A stretch of DNA of 40,039 nt from Candidatus Kapaibacterium sp. (GCA_026390695.1 JAPLFL010000032.1:1-40039), one strand, 5' to 3'. Shown: positions 17,865 through 26,158, counted from the stretch's first letter. Notes: generated by a model not told the origin, from the sequence alone. Program-made: numbers and translations.

Positions 17865-17966
17865 ACGTATAATTTAAGAAAAGTTAGTAATGTATTAGTT
17901 GCGTCTAATCAATTAACTTCCGTTACACAAAATAATTCAAATTATCTTTCGTCTTTCGATTATGAC

Positions 17967-19220
17967 TTGAACGGCGGCTTGAAAAATAGATTTATTAGAG
18001 CCAAATCCGGGGATTTGTGGAATATGAGATTTGAGGATTTTGAATATAATGTGAACGGTCAATTGGAGACCTATAAATTGAAAAACGCCTTTTCTGACGC
18101 TTCTTCTGATGAACCATGTCTGGACGAGACTGCTCAAACAACTTGGAAATACAGATATTCCGCAGCCGGAGAAAGGGAGCAGAAGCGTCAATACAGTAAT
18201 TCATCAAGTCCGCAGAATGCTTATCCGTGGGAATATTATTTATTGGGTGCTGAGAATAAACAATTAGCCATTTATCATGGAATATCAAGCTATTGCAGCG
18301 GCCCGGGAAGCGATGTTTTCATATATCCTTCAGAATATCTAAGCTATGGAGCGCAGGGGTTTTCAGATATAATTAGCAGACCCGACGGAACTAAAGAATA
18401 TTCTATTTTCGATCATCTTGGATCTGTTAGGGAAAGGTTTAGTCAATCAGGTGAGCTTATTGCAAGTTATGACTACGAACCTTACGGCGAAGTTATTGGA
18501 AAAGTGGAAAAGCCGCGCCTGACCTATATTGATAAGGAAAAGGACAAAGAAAGCAAGCTGCATGATTTCGGCGCAAGGAAATATGAGAATGGCATAGGAA
18601 GATTTGTGCAGCCTGAGCCGCTGTGGGAGAAGTTCTACTCGTTATCTCCTTATGTATATTCGGCAAATAATCCTATATCTGCAAGGGACAACACTGGATA
18701 TTTAATTGAATGGCTCGGAACTCCAGAAGAACAAGAATATTCAAAACAAATGTATAATAGATCTGAAAACTATCTAAGAGACAATGGCGCAAAGGAAGCT
18801 GCTGACAATTTAAAGCAATTAAGGGAAGATCAGAGTTTTACTATAAAATTTCAAATTGATGCTGAACAAGAAGTCGATTATATGGGTGATAATCAATTTA
18901 GTGCAAAGAAGAATCAGATAACGTGGTCACCTACTTTAGGTTTTCTAACTGATAATGGAGCATTGGCACCTGCTGAAGTTCTTGCTCATGAAGTTGATCA
19001 TGCTTTAAATTTCAATTTGTTTTATACATATTATATGTTTTTAAATACATGGATTGATAAAAATACGAATCAAAAACATGAAGAAATTCGAGTAATGGAA
19101 AACGAGGACAAAACATCAACAGAACTTAACCATAAAAAGGATAAGAATAAAAAAATAAGAGAAAATCATGATAAGGGAACTCCCAAACAAGTCGAAGGCC
19201 CTGATTGTGTTCCAGAATAA
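17967..19220 (+). CDS. RHS fragment with metallopeptidase (M91-like) toxin tip, tip 1
   Basis: The frame is open from 17865 (NQLTSVTQ...FDYDLNGGL is RHS-repeat sequence) but has no ATG/GTG; the first possible start is TTG at 17967, so the gene is probably 5'-truncated. Residues ~1-245 are YD-repeat and RHS-core sequence (FDHLGSVRERF, YEPYGE, GRFVQPEP, SPYVYSANNP) ending at DNTGY (241-245). The variable tip (246-417) has a zinc-protease motif HEVDH at 341-345 with a downstream EEIRVMENE, as in M91/NleD-like effector peptidases. The core differs from that of tips 2-8, with TYIDKEKDKESK instead of TKFLEKEKDAES. Followed 15 bases later by a candidate immunity gene. Confidence 0.78.
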   Translation: MNGGLKNRFIRAKSGDLWNMRFEDFEYNVNGQLETYKLKNAFSDASSDEPCLDETAQTTWKYRYSAAGEREQKRQYSNSSSPQNAYPWEYYLLGAENKQLAIYHGISSYCSGPGSDVFIYPSEYLSYGAQGFSDIISRPDGTKEYSIFDHLGSVRERFSQSGELIASYDYEPYGEVIGKVEKPRLTYIDKEKDKESKLHDFGARKYENGIGRFVQPEPLWEKFYSLSPYVYSANNPISARDNTGYLIEWLGTPEEQEYSKQMYNRSENYLRDNGAKEAADNLKQLREDQSFTIKFQIDAEQEVDYMGDNQFSAKKNQITWSPTLGFLTDNGALAPAEVLAHEVDHALNFNLFYTYYMFLNTWIDKNTNQKHEEIRVMENEDKTSTELNHKKDKNKKIRENHDKGTPKQVEGPDCVPE

Positions 19221-19235
19221 AATTAAAGGAGTATA

Positions 19236-19745
19236 ATGTTTTTAAAATTATTAATATGTTTCTACTTATTTACTGTAAATGTATATGATAATCAAAAGGT
19301 TAACATTAAATTTATAGAAGTTCTTTACATTGATTGGAATATTGAAATATTTAATGGGCATTTGCCTCTTAAATATTTCTTTAAAAACAAGAAGTATCCT
19401 AACTATGAAAAATTAGTTTTGACTGATTCTAATTTGTTAATTAATTATAGGAAAGAATTACTCCAAAATAATAGTTTTAAAGAAAAAGTAAGTTGTGATG
19501 ATTATAGAATCGTATGCAAGGTAAACTGGGATAATGGTGTGATAGACACATTAGCATTTGGTAATTGTGAAGTAATGTTTTTCAATGGAAAATATTCAAT
19601 TCCAAAATTAAAAATTCTCAAAATTATCATTCCTTTTTTAAAAAGTGAGTACAGATATGAATATTTATTATATATTAAAGAAATGCAGAAACTTTATAAT
19701 ATAGATGAAATCGAATTACCAGAAATTGAAATAAAAGATGAATAA
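19236..19745 (+). CDS. Candidate immunity protein for RHS tip 1
   Basis: 169 residues, not related to anything I recognise. It begins with a hydrophobic segment (MFLKLLICFYLFTVNVY) that could be a signal peptide or membrane anchor. A good ribosome binding site (AAAGGAG, 19224-19230) precedes the ATG. It directly follows tip 1 and overlaps the start of tip 2 by eight bases. Position and size suggest it neutralises the tip-1 peptidase outside the cytoplasm; this is inference from RHS gene order. Confidence 0.6.
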   Translation: MFLKLLICFYLFTVNVYDNQKVNIKFIEVLYIDWNIEIFNGHLPLKYFFKNKKYPNYEKLVLTDSNLLINYRKELLQNNSFKEKVSCDDYRIVCKVNWDNGVIDTLAFGNCEVMFFNGKYSIPKLKILKIIIPFLKSEYRYEYLLYIKEMQKLYNIDEIELPEIEIKDE

Positions 19746-20526
19746 GGAGTATCACACGAAATTTCTGGAGAAGGAAAAAGATGCGGAATCAGGAGATTGT
19801 AATTTAGGGGTCAGGCAATATGGAGATGGAGTAGGGCGCTTCTTCTGTCCTGATAAGATGTGGGAGAAATATTATAGCTTGAGTCCGTATGTGTATTGTG
19901 GGAATAATCCGGTGGGTGCGAGCGATCCGAGTGGGCTGGAATTGCAATTAAGTGGTTCGCAAGAAAATGTAGATCAAACATTGGCATTAATTGGAAATGG
20001 TACAGGTAATTTTTATTCAGCTTCTGTTAGTACAGAGGGAAATGTCCAATTAAACCCCACAAATATGGTCGGGCCTCCGTCTTTAGCACAAAAATCATTT
20101 AAAGATGATGTACAGAGTATTATTGCGAACCCCAAAACAGTTTCGGTTGGCGTTGTAAAAGGAAGTGAAGAGGTTATCATCGGAAGTTCTTATCTTAAAC
20201 AAATTGATATTGGTGATATTGCAACCTACAATAATGGTGCAGTTGTTAATTCTGCTGCCATTCTCGACCATGAATTATCAGAGCAAGCACTTATGCAAAT
20301 AGGAAATGTTCCTCAAGAGCAAGCACATCTAATTAGTCTTGGAATAGAATCGAGGGTTAGTGGCTCAAGATTATTATCTCAAACCGATCCAACTCCATTC
20401 ATTGTTGGTACATTAAATGGTTCATCACTTATTACTGGCCAAATTCAATTTACATACGATAAAGGAATAATAATAACTACTCTTAATAAAAACAATATTA
20501 TAAAAAATGAACAAATCCAAAAATAA
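19738..20526 (+). CDS. Orphan RHS tip 2 with HExxE-type toxin domain
   Basis: 262 residues. It starts inside the end of the gene upstream (overlapping stop/start) and enters the RHS core at TKFLEKEKDAESGD, so only ~65 core residues remain, ending at DPSGL (63-67). The tip has HELSEQ at 178-183 followed by an AH-x6-E motif (QAHLISLGIE), a zinc-hydrolase-like pattern seen in other polymorphic toxins. No signal peptide. The next gene overlaps its end by 20 bases and is the likely immunity gene. It could be expressed by coupling to the gene upstream, or be a silent donor tip. Confidence 0.72.
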   Translation: MNKEYHTKFLEKEKDAESGDCNLGVRQYGDGVGRFFCPDKMWEKYYSLSPYVYCGNNPVGASDPSGLELQLSGSQENVDQTLALIGNGTGNFYSASVSTEGNVQLNPTNMVGPPSLAQKSFKDDVQSIIANPKTVSVGVVKGSEEVIIGSSYLKQIDIGDIATYNNGAVVNSAAILDHELSEQALMQIGNVPQEQAHLISLGIESRVSGSRLLSQTDPTPFIVGTLNGSSLITGQIQFTYDKGIIITTLNKNNIIKNEQIQK

Positions 20527-21151
20527 TAAGAAATCGTTGGCTACACTCATATTTCTTTCAATTTTAATTTTTATAAAAATTCCATCATTTGGTGTAAATA
20601 ATAATTGTCCAACGGATACAAATTATATTGATTCATCAAATATTTACTTTGCTCAAAATATGATTTCAGATTTATTAAAAGCATTCAGATATCAAGACAC
20701 TATTTCTTTTTTGCATTCAAGATTTCGGTTTGATACAATTGATTTCTATGAAATTTTCTCAAAATTAATTAAAATTGAATTCATAAATGAATCTAAAGTA
20801 AAATCAAATCCCCCGTGTAAAGGAATATTTTTGATTTGGTCAAATTGGTACTTAAAAAATCTTCAATCAAATACTTGGGATGATTCAACTAAATTAATCG
20901 AGTCCGGATTAAAATATCTTTCATTATGTTATCAAAAAGATTCAATTTTACAAAATTATAAATATTACGTAGATGATGTAATAAACTTCTTTGAAATCAC
21001 AACTGGAATACCTTCAAAAGCTGTTGATTTACTTGGCAAAAGGCAAATTCCAACAAAAGGAGATTATTTTAATTGGGAAACTTGGTATTCAAAGAACAAA
21101 GATAAAATTTATTGGGACGATTTAAGAAGAAGGATTATTCTTAGATTGTAA
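20507..21151 (+). CDS. Candidate immunity protein for RHS tip 2
   Basis: 214 residues, starting MNKSKNNKKSLATLIFLSIL with a hydrophobic segment that ends near FGVNNN, a probable signal peptide. The rest is helical with many aromatic residues (WSNWYLKNLQSNTWDD) and matches no family known to me. It overlaps tip 2 by 20 bases, so translation is coupled. Predicted periplasmic immunity protein; assignment by position. Confidence 0.6.
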   Translation: MNKSKNNKKSLATLIFLSILIFIKIPSFGVNNNCPTDTNYIDSSNIYFAQNMISDLLKAFRYQDTISFLHSRFRFDTIDFYEIFSKLIKIEFINESKVKSNPPCKGIFLIWSNWYLKNLQSNTWDDSTKLIESGLKYLSLCYQKDSILQNYKYYVDDVINFFEITTGIPSKAVDLLGKRQIPTKGDYFNWETWYSKNKDKIYWDDLRRRIILRL

Positions 21152-21237
21152 ATATTTAACGCATGAAATAAAGCATATTCAAATCATGATGAAAATTCCA
21201 AAATGATTCAATTTTGTTCTTCGATAAACCAGCATTT

Positions 21238-21413
21238 AGCTGAAATCTCCTCCCCAGTTTTCAGCTCGTTCTTTCTTTCGTTCTTTGTAAAATTTAACTT
21301 AACATTTAGCTTTTCTCTTAGGATTCTTGGAGTATTTCTCAGGGAAATATAGAACATAAAATAATTGGAAAAATGCTTCGTCTTTACACTTTTAAAAATT
21401 TTCGGAGTTCTTA
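21238..21413 (+). promoter_or_regulatory. Shared cassette leader, copy 1
   Basis: An untranslated stretch ending at the ATG of the DUF4160 gene. It contains, in order, CTCCTCCCCAGTTTTC, TTCTTTCTTTCGTTCTTTGT, TAGGATTCTTGGAG, TTTCTCAGGGA, ATAAAATAATTGGAAAAATG, CTTCGTC and GGAGTTCTTAATG. The same blocks in the same order occur at 26159-26341 and 30821-31006, and the last ~55 bases also at 22425-22480 and 33536-33594. Each copy stands before a different small accessory gene. It may carry a promoter and 5' UTR or act as recombination homology. Confidence 0.7.
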
Positions 21414-21683
21414 ATGCCTGCTATTTCAATGTTTTATGGACTTGTAATTTACATTTACAATATAGATATAAAGCGCCATAAATTACCACATTTACATGTA
21501 AAATATCAGGACCATTCTGCTGTTATCGGTATTCCAGAGGGCGAAGTTCTTGATGGTTCTCTTCCTAACAAAAAGCTAAATATGGTTAGAGCGTGGATTT
21601 CTATACATGAGGAAGATTTGATGGCAAATTGGGATTTGGCAGTTCAAGGCCAAACACCTTTTAAAATTGACCCACTAAAATAG
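21414..21683 (+). CDS. DUF4160 protein (toxin-antitoxin-type cassette, copy 1)
   Basis: 89 residues with the DUF4160 hallmarks: MPxIS-F-G start, H-x-PHxHVxY (HKLPHLHVKYQDHSA), the RAWISIHEEDLMANW segment and KIDPLK at the end. DUF4160 genes are nearly always followed by a DUF2442 gene, as here (eight bases later), and the pair is predicted to be a toxin-antitoxin unit. The biochemical role is not established as far as I know. A second copy of the pair lies at 31007-31516. Confidence 0.85.
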   Translation: MPAISMFYGLVIYIYNIDIKRHKLPHLHVKYQDHSAVIGIPEGEVLDGSLPNKKLNMVRAWISIHEEDLMANWDLAVQGQTPFKIDPLK

Positions 21684-21691
21684 GAGATTTT

Positions 21692-21931
21692 ATGTCACCG
21701 AAAGTAATAAAAGTTGAGTATAGTAACGAATATAAACTCTTATTAGAGTTTGAGAATCGGGAGAAGAAGATTTTTGATGTATCTCAATTTATGAGTATAG
21801 GAAAGTTCAAAGAATTGCATGATATTCAATTGTTTAAAACATACCGAATCTGTAATGGAGCAATAGAGTGGGCAAATGAAATAGATTTATCACCCGATAC
21901 TCTTTATTTGATGAGTGAAACAAAAAATTAA
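21692..21931 (+). CDS. DUF2442 protein (partner of DUF4160, copy 1)
   Basis: 79 residues: KVIKVEYSNEYKLLLEFENREKKIFDVSQFM, then IEWANEIDLSPDTLY, the signature of DUF2442. AGGAG lies six bases before its ATG. It follows DUF4160 in a two-gene unit. Its stop TAA at 21929-21931 abuts the sequence where RHS-core coding resumes (…NIFGAGGKMEMS). Confidence 0.85.
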   Translation: MSPKVIKVEYSNEYKLLLEFENREKKIFDVSQFMSIGKFKELHDIQLFKTYRICNGAIEWANEIDLSPDTLYLMSETKN

Positions 21932-22116
21932 CATATTTGGAGCGGGCGGAAAAATGGAAATGAGCTACATGCAGGACGAAATCGGGACATGGCAGAAGAA
22001 CTTTAAAATACATGACCACCTTGGAAATGTAAGGAGTATCGTGCAGAAAACCGCCACAGTGCCGCTTATAACAGCTCAATATGACTATGCCCCATTCGGC
22101 AGCCTGCTGAAGAGCT
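21932..22116 (+). pseudogene. RHS core fragment (tip 3, upstream half)
   Basis: The frame encodes NIFGAGGKMEMSYMQDEI...FKIHDHLGNVRSIVQK...AQYDYAPFGSLLKS, standard RHS-core sequence that is complete here but shortened in all later copies. It has no start of its own except an ATG inside the DUF2442 gene (21915). It runs into a repeat element at 22117, which introduces a stop. This is the reference for what the later, repeat-interrupted copies have lost. Confidence 0.75.
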
Positions 22117-22231
22117 TTTATTAATGTATAATGTAAAATTAAGAATGTAAAATGGAAGAAAGACGAATAGAAGCCATGATTGAAGCCTCCAGACATTCTG
22201 CATTTTACATTTTAAATTTTGCATTGAATGA
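22117..22231. repeat. Repeat element a, copy 1 (AATGTAAAATTAAGAATG family)
   Basis: About 115 bp beginning TTAATGTATAATGTAAAATT and ending TTTTGCATTGAATGA. The ends are imperfect inverted repeats. It is flanked by 44-bp direct repeats of RHS-core sequence (22073-22116 and 22232-22275, one mismatch), too long for a normal target duplication. Related copies are at 26906-27020 and 29516-29597, with a low-complexity relative near 38030-38055. It carries the in-frame ATG at 22152 used by the downstream fragment. Confidence 0.7.
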
Positions 22232-22424
22232 AGCTCAATATGACTATGCCCCATTCGGCAGCTTGCTGAAGAGCTGGACTAATCCTACTGTCAGCGCGGG
22301 CAGCCGCACGAAGTTTCTGGAGAAAGAGAAAGATGCGGAATCAGGAGATGATAATTTGGGGGTCAGGCAATATGGAGATAACATAGGGCGCTTCTTCTGT
22401 CCCGATAAGATGTGGGAGAAGTAA
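22152..22424 (+). pseudogene. RHS core fragment without toxin tip (tip 3, downstream half)
   Basis: A 90-residue frame starting in repeat element a (MEERRIEAMIEASRHSAFYILNFALNEA) and running in frame into RHS core (QYDYAPFGSLLKSWTNPTVSAGSRTKFLEKEKDAES...FFCPDKMWEK). It ends abruptly with TAA directly after MWEK, where the short leader and PD-(D/E)XK gene begin. The YYSLSPYVY end of the core and any tip are missing, so it is probably a dead scar of a cassette insertion. Confidence 0.65.
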
Positions 22425-22480
22425 AATAATCTGAAAAATCTTTCGTCATTACTTTTTTTGAAATTTAAGGATTTATTATT
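22425..22480 (+). promoter_or_regulatory. Short form of the cassette leader
   Basis: AAAATAATCTGAAAAATCTT, TTCGTCATTACTTTTTTTGA and AAATTTAAGGATTTATTATT match the last ~55 bases of the longer leaders at 21238, 26159 and 30821. It starts exactly where the RHS core is cut off and ends at the ATG of the next gene. Confidence 0.55.
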
Positions 22481-23074
22481 ATGCAAGAATACGTACCTAC
22501 AGCAGAACCACTTAACTTTGAGAAGATTTGGGCAATGTTTCAAGAGACTGACCGCAAGTTTCAAGAAACCAGAAATTTATTAGATAATAAGTTTCAGGAC
22601 ACCGACCTAAAACAACAGAAAACTGACAAGCAAATTAGTGAGCTTGGAAAGCAAATCGGAGGATTGAATAATAAATTTGGTTCTTATAATGAAGGATTGT
22701 TTTTCCCTTCTTTGGAGAAAATACTTGAAAATTCATTTGATTGTACGAATCTTGCGCGTCGATATAAATTCAGAGATAATGGAAATTCTTTTGAAGTTGA
22801 CTTGCTTGGTGTTGCTGATGAAGCTTGTTATCTGGTTGAAATTAAAAGCTCTTTGCGCGAGGAAGCAATTGAGCAATTAGAAAAGACAATTAAGAAATTC
22901 AAAGAATTTGATAAACATTATCGAAATGAAAAACTATATGGATTAATTTGTGCAACTGATTACGATGATGAAACAATGAATAAAGTTTTAAAAAGTGGAT
23001 ATTATTTCATTTCAGCTGGTTATGATATTGCGAAATTAATTACGTCAGATGATTTTATTCCAAAAGTTGTATAA
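22481..23074 (+). CDS. PD-(D/E)XK nuclease-like protein with N-terminal coiled coil (DUF3782-type)
   Basis: 197 residues. Residues ~10-65 are coiled coil with Q-x-T-D repeats (FQETDRKFQETR, FQDTDLKQQKTDKQ). The C-terminal part carries a nuclease-like core: FEVDLLGVADEACYLVEIKSS, with D107 and E120-I-K122 forming the PD-(D/E)XK signature. Such proteins are widespread in AT-rich bacteria and cyanobacteria and occur as solitary cassettes; function is not known, DNA cleavage is inferred. It sits inside an interrupted RHS core copy and uses the shared cassette leader. Confidence 0.75.
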   Translation: MQEYVPTAEPLNFEKIWAMFQETDRKFQETRNLLDNKFQDTDLKQQKTDKQISELGKQIGGLNNKFGSYNEGLFFPSLEKILENSFDCTNLARRYKFRDNGNSFEVDLLGVADEACYLVEIKSSLREEAIEQLEKTIKKFKEFDKHYRNEKLYGLICATDYDDETMNKVLKSGYYFISAGYDIAKLITSDDFIPKVV

Positions 23075-23086
23075 TTGTATATTTGT

Positions 23087-23215
23087 ATCCTGCGCCGAGT
23101 ACAACATATTTGGAGCGGGCGGAAAAATGGAAATGAGCGGTTATAGAAAAATAGAAGGTAGAAAAGTAGAAAGATAGAAAGTAGAATGCGAGGTTTATTT
23201 TTATTTAATATTGAA
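23087..23215 (+). repeat. RHS core scrap plus repeat element b, copy 1
   Basis: 23087-23138 encodes FVSCAEYNIFGAGGKMEMS, the same RHS-core piece as at 21932. It then breaks into element b (23139-23215: TTATAGAAAAATAGAAGGTA, then AAGTAGAAAGATAGAAAGTA, then GAATGCGAGGTTTATTTTTA). This element replaces the ~38 core residues found at 21968-22082. An almost identical element sits at 24656-24725, and a relative in non-RHS DNA at about 3303-3355. It supplies the ATG at 23186. Confidence 0.7.
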
Positions 23216-24025
23216 TATGACTATGCCCCATTCGGCAGCCTGCTCAAGAGCTGGGGCAGCACAAGCAGAACGAAATTCTTAGGCAAAGAGAAAGATAATG
23301 AATCTGCTTTGAATGATCTTGGAGTAAGAAAATATGATGACGGAATAGGAAGATTTGTGCAGCCGGAGCCGCTGTGGGAGAAATATTATTCGGTTAGTCC
23401 GTATGTGTATAGTTTGAATAATCCTATTGGAGCAAAAGATCCAAATGGCAAGTGGGCTTGGATTATTAATAATAATGGAGGCAGCAATTATAATAATTCT
23501 ACAGGAACTAATAGTGGAGTACAGAGTTTTGTTGATGCTAATACTTTTGATGGTAAACAAATTGCAGATCAAATGAATGATCAGGTTAGCGGATATGCTG
23601 CTTCTTGGAATAGTAGCGCACACTATGCTCCAAACGTAGCTCAATATTTTATTGATCATCAAATAGGTATTGGAATTGCGCATATTAATTCTAATTCTGA
23701 GGGAGGTGAATTCGATCCAAATACAGGAAATATAGCAGTTAATGTTAATGCGATTAAGAATATTGGAATATTTGCGGGTAAAGCTGAATCTATAATTTTT
23801 CACGAAATTGTTCATAAAATGGGATATGGTGAATTTGGAGCTTATTCGGCACAATTAGCTGCTGGTTATTTAAGTAACAAAGAATTTAATTTAAATTGGG
23901 AAGATATGTTCAACGATTTTGTAAAAAGTCACAATATTGATGATTTTAAAACAAATGGCATTCTTGACCGTGATAAAGTTATAAATGAAGCGTTAAAAAC
24001 AGGACGTTCAATAATTGGGGAATAG
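23186..24025 (+). CDS. Orphan RHS tip 4 with zinc metallopeptidase domain
   Basis: 279 residues. The start MRGLFLFNIE comes from repeat element b and reads in frame into RHS core (YDYAPFGSLLKSWGSTSRTKFLGKEKDNES...WEKYYSVSPYVYSLNNPIGAKDPNG, core end D85-G88). The core is a hybrid of the tip-1 type (GRFVQPEPLWEK) and the common type. The tip has a zincin motif HEIVH at 206-210 (SIIFHEIVHKMGYGEFGAYSAQ). No signal peptide. The lipoprotein gene that overlaps its end is the likely immunity gene. Confidence 0.75.
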   Translation: MRGLFLFNIEYDYAPFGSLLKSWGSTSRTKFLGKEKDNESALNDLGVRKYDDGIGRFVQPEPLWEKYYSVSPYVYSLNNPIGAKDPNGKWAWIINNNGGSNYNNSTGTNSGVQSFVDANTFDGKQIADQMNDQVSGYAASWNSSAHYAPNVAQYFIDHQIGIGIAHINSNSEGGEFDPNTGNIAVNVNAIKNIGIFAGKAESIIFHEIVHKMGYGEFGAYSAQLAAGYLSNKEFNLNWEDMFNDFVKSHNIDDFKTNGILDRDKVINEALKTGRSIIGE

Positions 24026-24026
24026 T

Positions 24027-24590
24027 ATGAAAACAAACTTTTTTATTATTTTTGCAATAATAATAACGAGTTGTCAGAATGGGGAAAAAATATTACCCGA
24101 TATTTATTATAATGTTCCAATTAGTGAAATCAATAATAGTGAATACCGAAGAATTTCAGATTATTTTTCGGAATATACAACACATGGGATTGATACTTAT
24201 CAAAACAAGAGGTTTTCTTATACAGAACAAGCCAAAAATTTGAGGTTTAATACTAGTCATCTTGAAATTGAATTCGATCAAATCGAAAGAGGAACATTAA
24301 TGTTTAATATTTTGATTTGTATGAAAAAAATAAATGGGATTTCATTTTGTGCTTATATAATTTGGAAAAAGGATTTTGTTAGAGATTGTATGATAAATTG
24401 GTTTATAAATTCAAAAACAGATACAATTTTTACTAATATTTCGGATATTAAAATACATGAACTTTTTCCAAATTTTCAAGGAGTTTGTTTAGATGGTAAA
24501 ATTAAAAAAGTAATTCTTAATTATTCTCATGAAATCAATAGCAGCGAATTCTATAATAATATCGTTTTGGAAGGTTTCGTTAGAAATTAA
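24027..24590 (+). CDS. Candidate immunity lipoprotein for RHS tip 4
   Basis: Read from the ATG at 24027 it has 187 residues and a signal peptide with lipobox (MKTNFFIIFAIIITSC, cysteine 16); an upstream ATG at 24015 would add four residues inside tip 4. The ATG overlaps or abuts the tip stop (TAG at 24023-24025). The mature part has no recognisable domain. A membrane-anchored protein exposed outside the cytoplasm would meet an envelope-acting metallopeptidase there; assignment by position. Confidence 0.62.
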   Translation: MKTNFFIIFAIIITSCQNGEKILPDIYYNVPISEINNSEYRRISDYFSEYTTHGIDTYQNKRFSYTEQAKNLRFNTSHLEIEFDQIERGTLMFNILICMKKINGISFCAYIIWKKDFVRDCMINWFINSKTDTIFTNISDIKIHELFPNFQGVCLDGKIKKVILNYSHEINSSEFYNNIVLEGFVRN

Positions 24591-24592
24591 TT

Positions 24593-24630
24593 CCGAATAT
24601 GTTGTACCCTGTGGAATACAACATATTCGG
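24593..24630. repeat. Perfect 14-bp inverted repeat at an RHS junction
   Basis: CCGAATATGTTGTA (24593-24606) and TACAACATATTCGG (24617-24630) are perfect complements around CCCTGTGGAA. The right arm is RHS-core coding sequence (EYNIFGAG), so the left arm looks like an inverted micro-copy of it created at the junction after the immunity gene. Confidence 0.6.
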
Positions 24631-24655
24631 AGCGGGCGGAAAAATGGAAATGAGC

Positions 24656-24725
24656 GGTTATAGAAATATAGAAGGTAGAAAAGTAGAAAGATAGAAAGTA
24701 GAATGCGAGGTTTATTTTTATTGAA
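24656..24725. repeat. Repeat element b, copy 2
   Basis: Nearly identical to 23139-23215: a GAAGGTAGAAAAGTAGAAAG-type purine-rich run followed by AATGCGAGGTTTATTTTTAT. It interrupts the RHS core at the same codon (after GKMEMS) as copy 1 and provides the ATG at 24703. Confidence 0.7.
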
Positions 24726-25557
24726 TGACTATGCCCCATTCGGCAGCCTGCTCAAGAGTTGGACTAATCCTACTGTCAGCGCGGGCAGCCGCACGAAGTT
24801 TCTGGAGAAGGAGAAAGATGCGGAATCAGGAGATTGTAATTTAGGGGTCAGGCAATATGGAGATGCAGTTGGGCGCTTCTTCTGTCCTGATAAGATGTGG
24901 GAGAAGTATTATAGCTTGTCTCCGTACGTTTATTGCGGGAATAATGCGGTGGGCGCGAGCGATCCGAGTGGGCTTAGTGAAATATTACATGATTATTCAA
25001 CATTTGTAGGACCACCAACTTTAGATGAGATGAAAGACAATCCTGAGTACTTTAATCATCCAGAAATTCAAATTCCAACAAAAAATGATCAAAATAATTC
25101 AAGTGGACCATTAAATTTGAGTTCTTCCAGTAGGGCAATTAATCCAATTTTTTCTGGATCTACTACAAATACATCCGATAAAGAAGTTGAAACGTCAGTT
25201 TCTACAGCATCAAATGCGATAACTGCTGGACAAGCGGTCGGTCTATTAACTGGTAAATTTGCCAATGGAGTCAGTGGTTTATTTACAGGTTTAAGTGAAA
25301 TTTATACTATTAAAAATTTCACTTTGCCAGCTGGAGACCCAAATAAAATTAGTACAAATGAGTTTATCTACAATACAGTAATAAACACTACAACTGTTTT
25401 TGGTCGTCAAGAAGGTGCAGTATTAGGACTTTGGTATGGACCGATATTTCAATCATATGGTAACTACTATAGCCAACATTCTGAAGAGCAGAAAAATGGT
25501 GCAATGAATACCCAATTATTTATGATGCAAATGGGAATTCCATGGAGTTTTTACTAA
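24703..25557 (+). CDS. Orphan RHS tip 5 with probable membrane-active toxin domain
   Basis: 284 residues; start MRGLFLLN from repeat element b, then RHS core from YAPFGSLLKS to DPSGL (D87). The tip is Ser/Thr/Asn-rich and then glycine-rich and hydrophobic (AITAGQAVGLLTGKFANGVS, RQEGAVLGLWYGPIF), without a catalytic motif that I can see. Its neighbour is a two-helix membrane protein, itself related to the protein after tip 7, which suggests a pore-forming or membrane-disturbing toxin. That function is inference. Confidence 0.65.
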   Translation: MRGLFLLNDYAPFGSLLKSWTNPTVSAGSRTKFLEKEKDAESGDCNLGVRQYGDAVGRFFCPDKMWEKYYSLSPYVYCGNNAVGASDPSGLSEILHDYSTFVGPPTLDEMKDNPEYFNHPEIQIPTKNDQNNSSGPLNLSSSSRAINPIFSGSTTNTSDKEVETSVSTASNAITAGQAVGLLTGKFANGVSGLFTGLSEIYTIKNFTLPAGDPNKISTNEFIYNTVINTTTVFGRQEGAVLGLWYGPIFQSYGNYYSQHSEEQKNGAMNTQLFMMQMGIPWSFY

Positions 25558-25577
25558 AATATTTATAGGTAAGGTTA

Positions 25578-26126
25578 ATGATGAAAAAAGTCAGTCAATA
25601 TAAAGTGAATTTTACTAACAAATTACTATCATTAAGTATTTTATTAATATCAGACATCGTTTTTTTAAGTGCCGGATATTATTTGTCTAATAATAGGAAT
25701 TACAAAGTACTACTTTATTCATTATATTTTATTATACCAATTACTTTACTTACATTATACAATTATTTAAATTATATTAAAGTTAACTATTTAGCGAAAT
25801 TAGCAATAAATTTAGAAAGTGATGAGATAATTTATTCCGATAAATATAAACACAAGTCTATTCATATCAAAGAAGTTGAAAAGATTATTGTTGTTTCAAC
25901 TTGGGATAGTAATGGCTTTAATCATAAAATGCCATGGTTTGATTTTCATTACTGTAAAATAATATTTAAAAAGGAAAAACCTTTGATTATCACTTCATTA
26001 CTAATTAGAAATATACCTAAGGAGCTTGATAAACTGGGATTAGAGTACGAAAAGAAATTTAACTGGTTTATGGCTTTAATAAAAAAAGAAGATATAAGAA
26101 ATCAAATACAAAGTAAATTGTTATAG
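25578..26126 (+). CDS. Candidate membrane immunity protein for RHS tip 5 (PH-like)
   Basis: 182 residues; ATG-ATG at 25578/25581. Two membrane helices (~17-36 and ~44-66) are followed by a cytoplasmic beta-rich domain (ESDEIIYSDKYKHKSIHIKEVEKIIVV...IITSLLIRNIPKELDKLGLEY). The protein at 30238-30762 has the same architecture and shares the IITSLLI-x4-KE-DK-GLEY motif, so both belong to one family that resembles YcxB-like/bacterial PH-domain membrane proteins. Its position behind tip 5 suggests immunity to a membrane-acting toxin. Confidence 0.65.
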   Translation: MMKKVSQYKVNFTNKLLSLSILLISDIVFLSAGYYLSNNRNYKVLLYSLYFIIPITLLTLYNYLNYIKVNYLAKLAINLESDEIIYSDKYKHKSIHIKEVEKIIVVSTWDSNGFNHKMPWFDFHYCKIIFKKEKPLIITSLLIRNIPKELDKLGLEYEKKFNWFMALIKKEDIRNQIQSKLL

Positions 26127-26158
26127 ATTAAAACATTCGAAAGTTGTAAATACTAATT

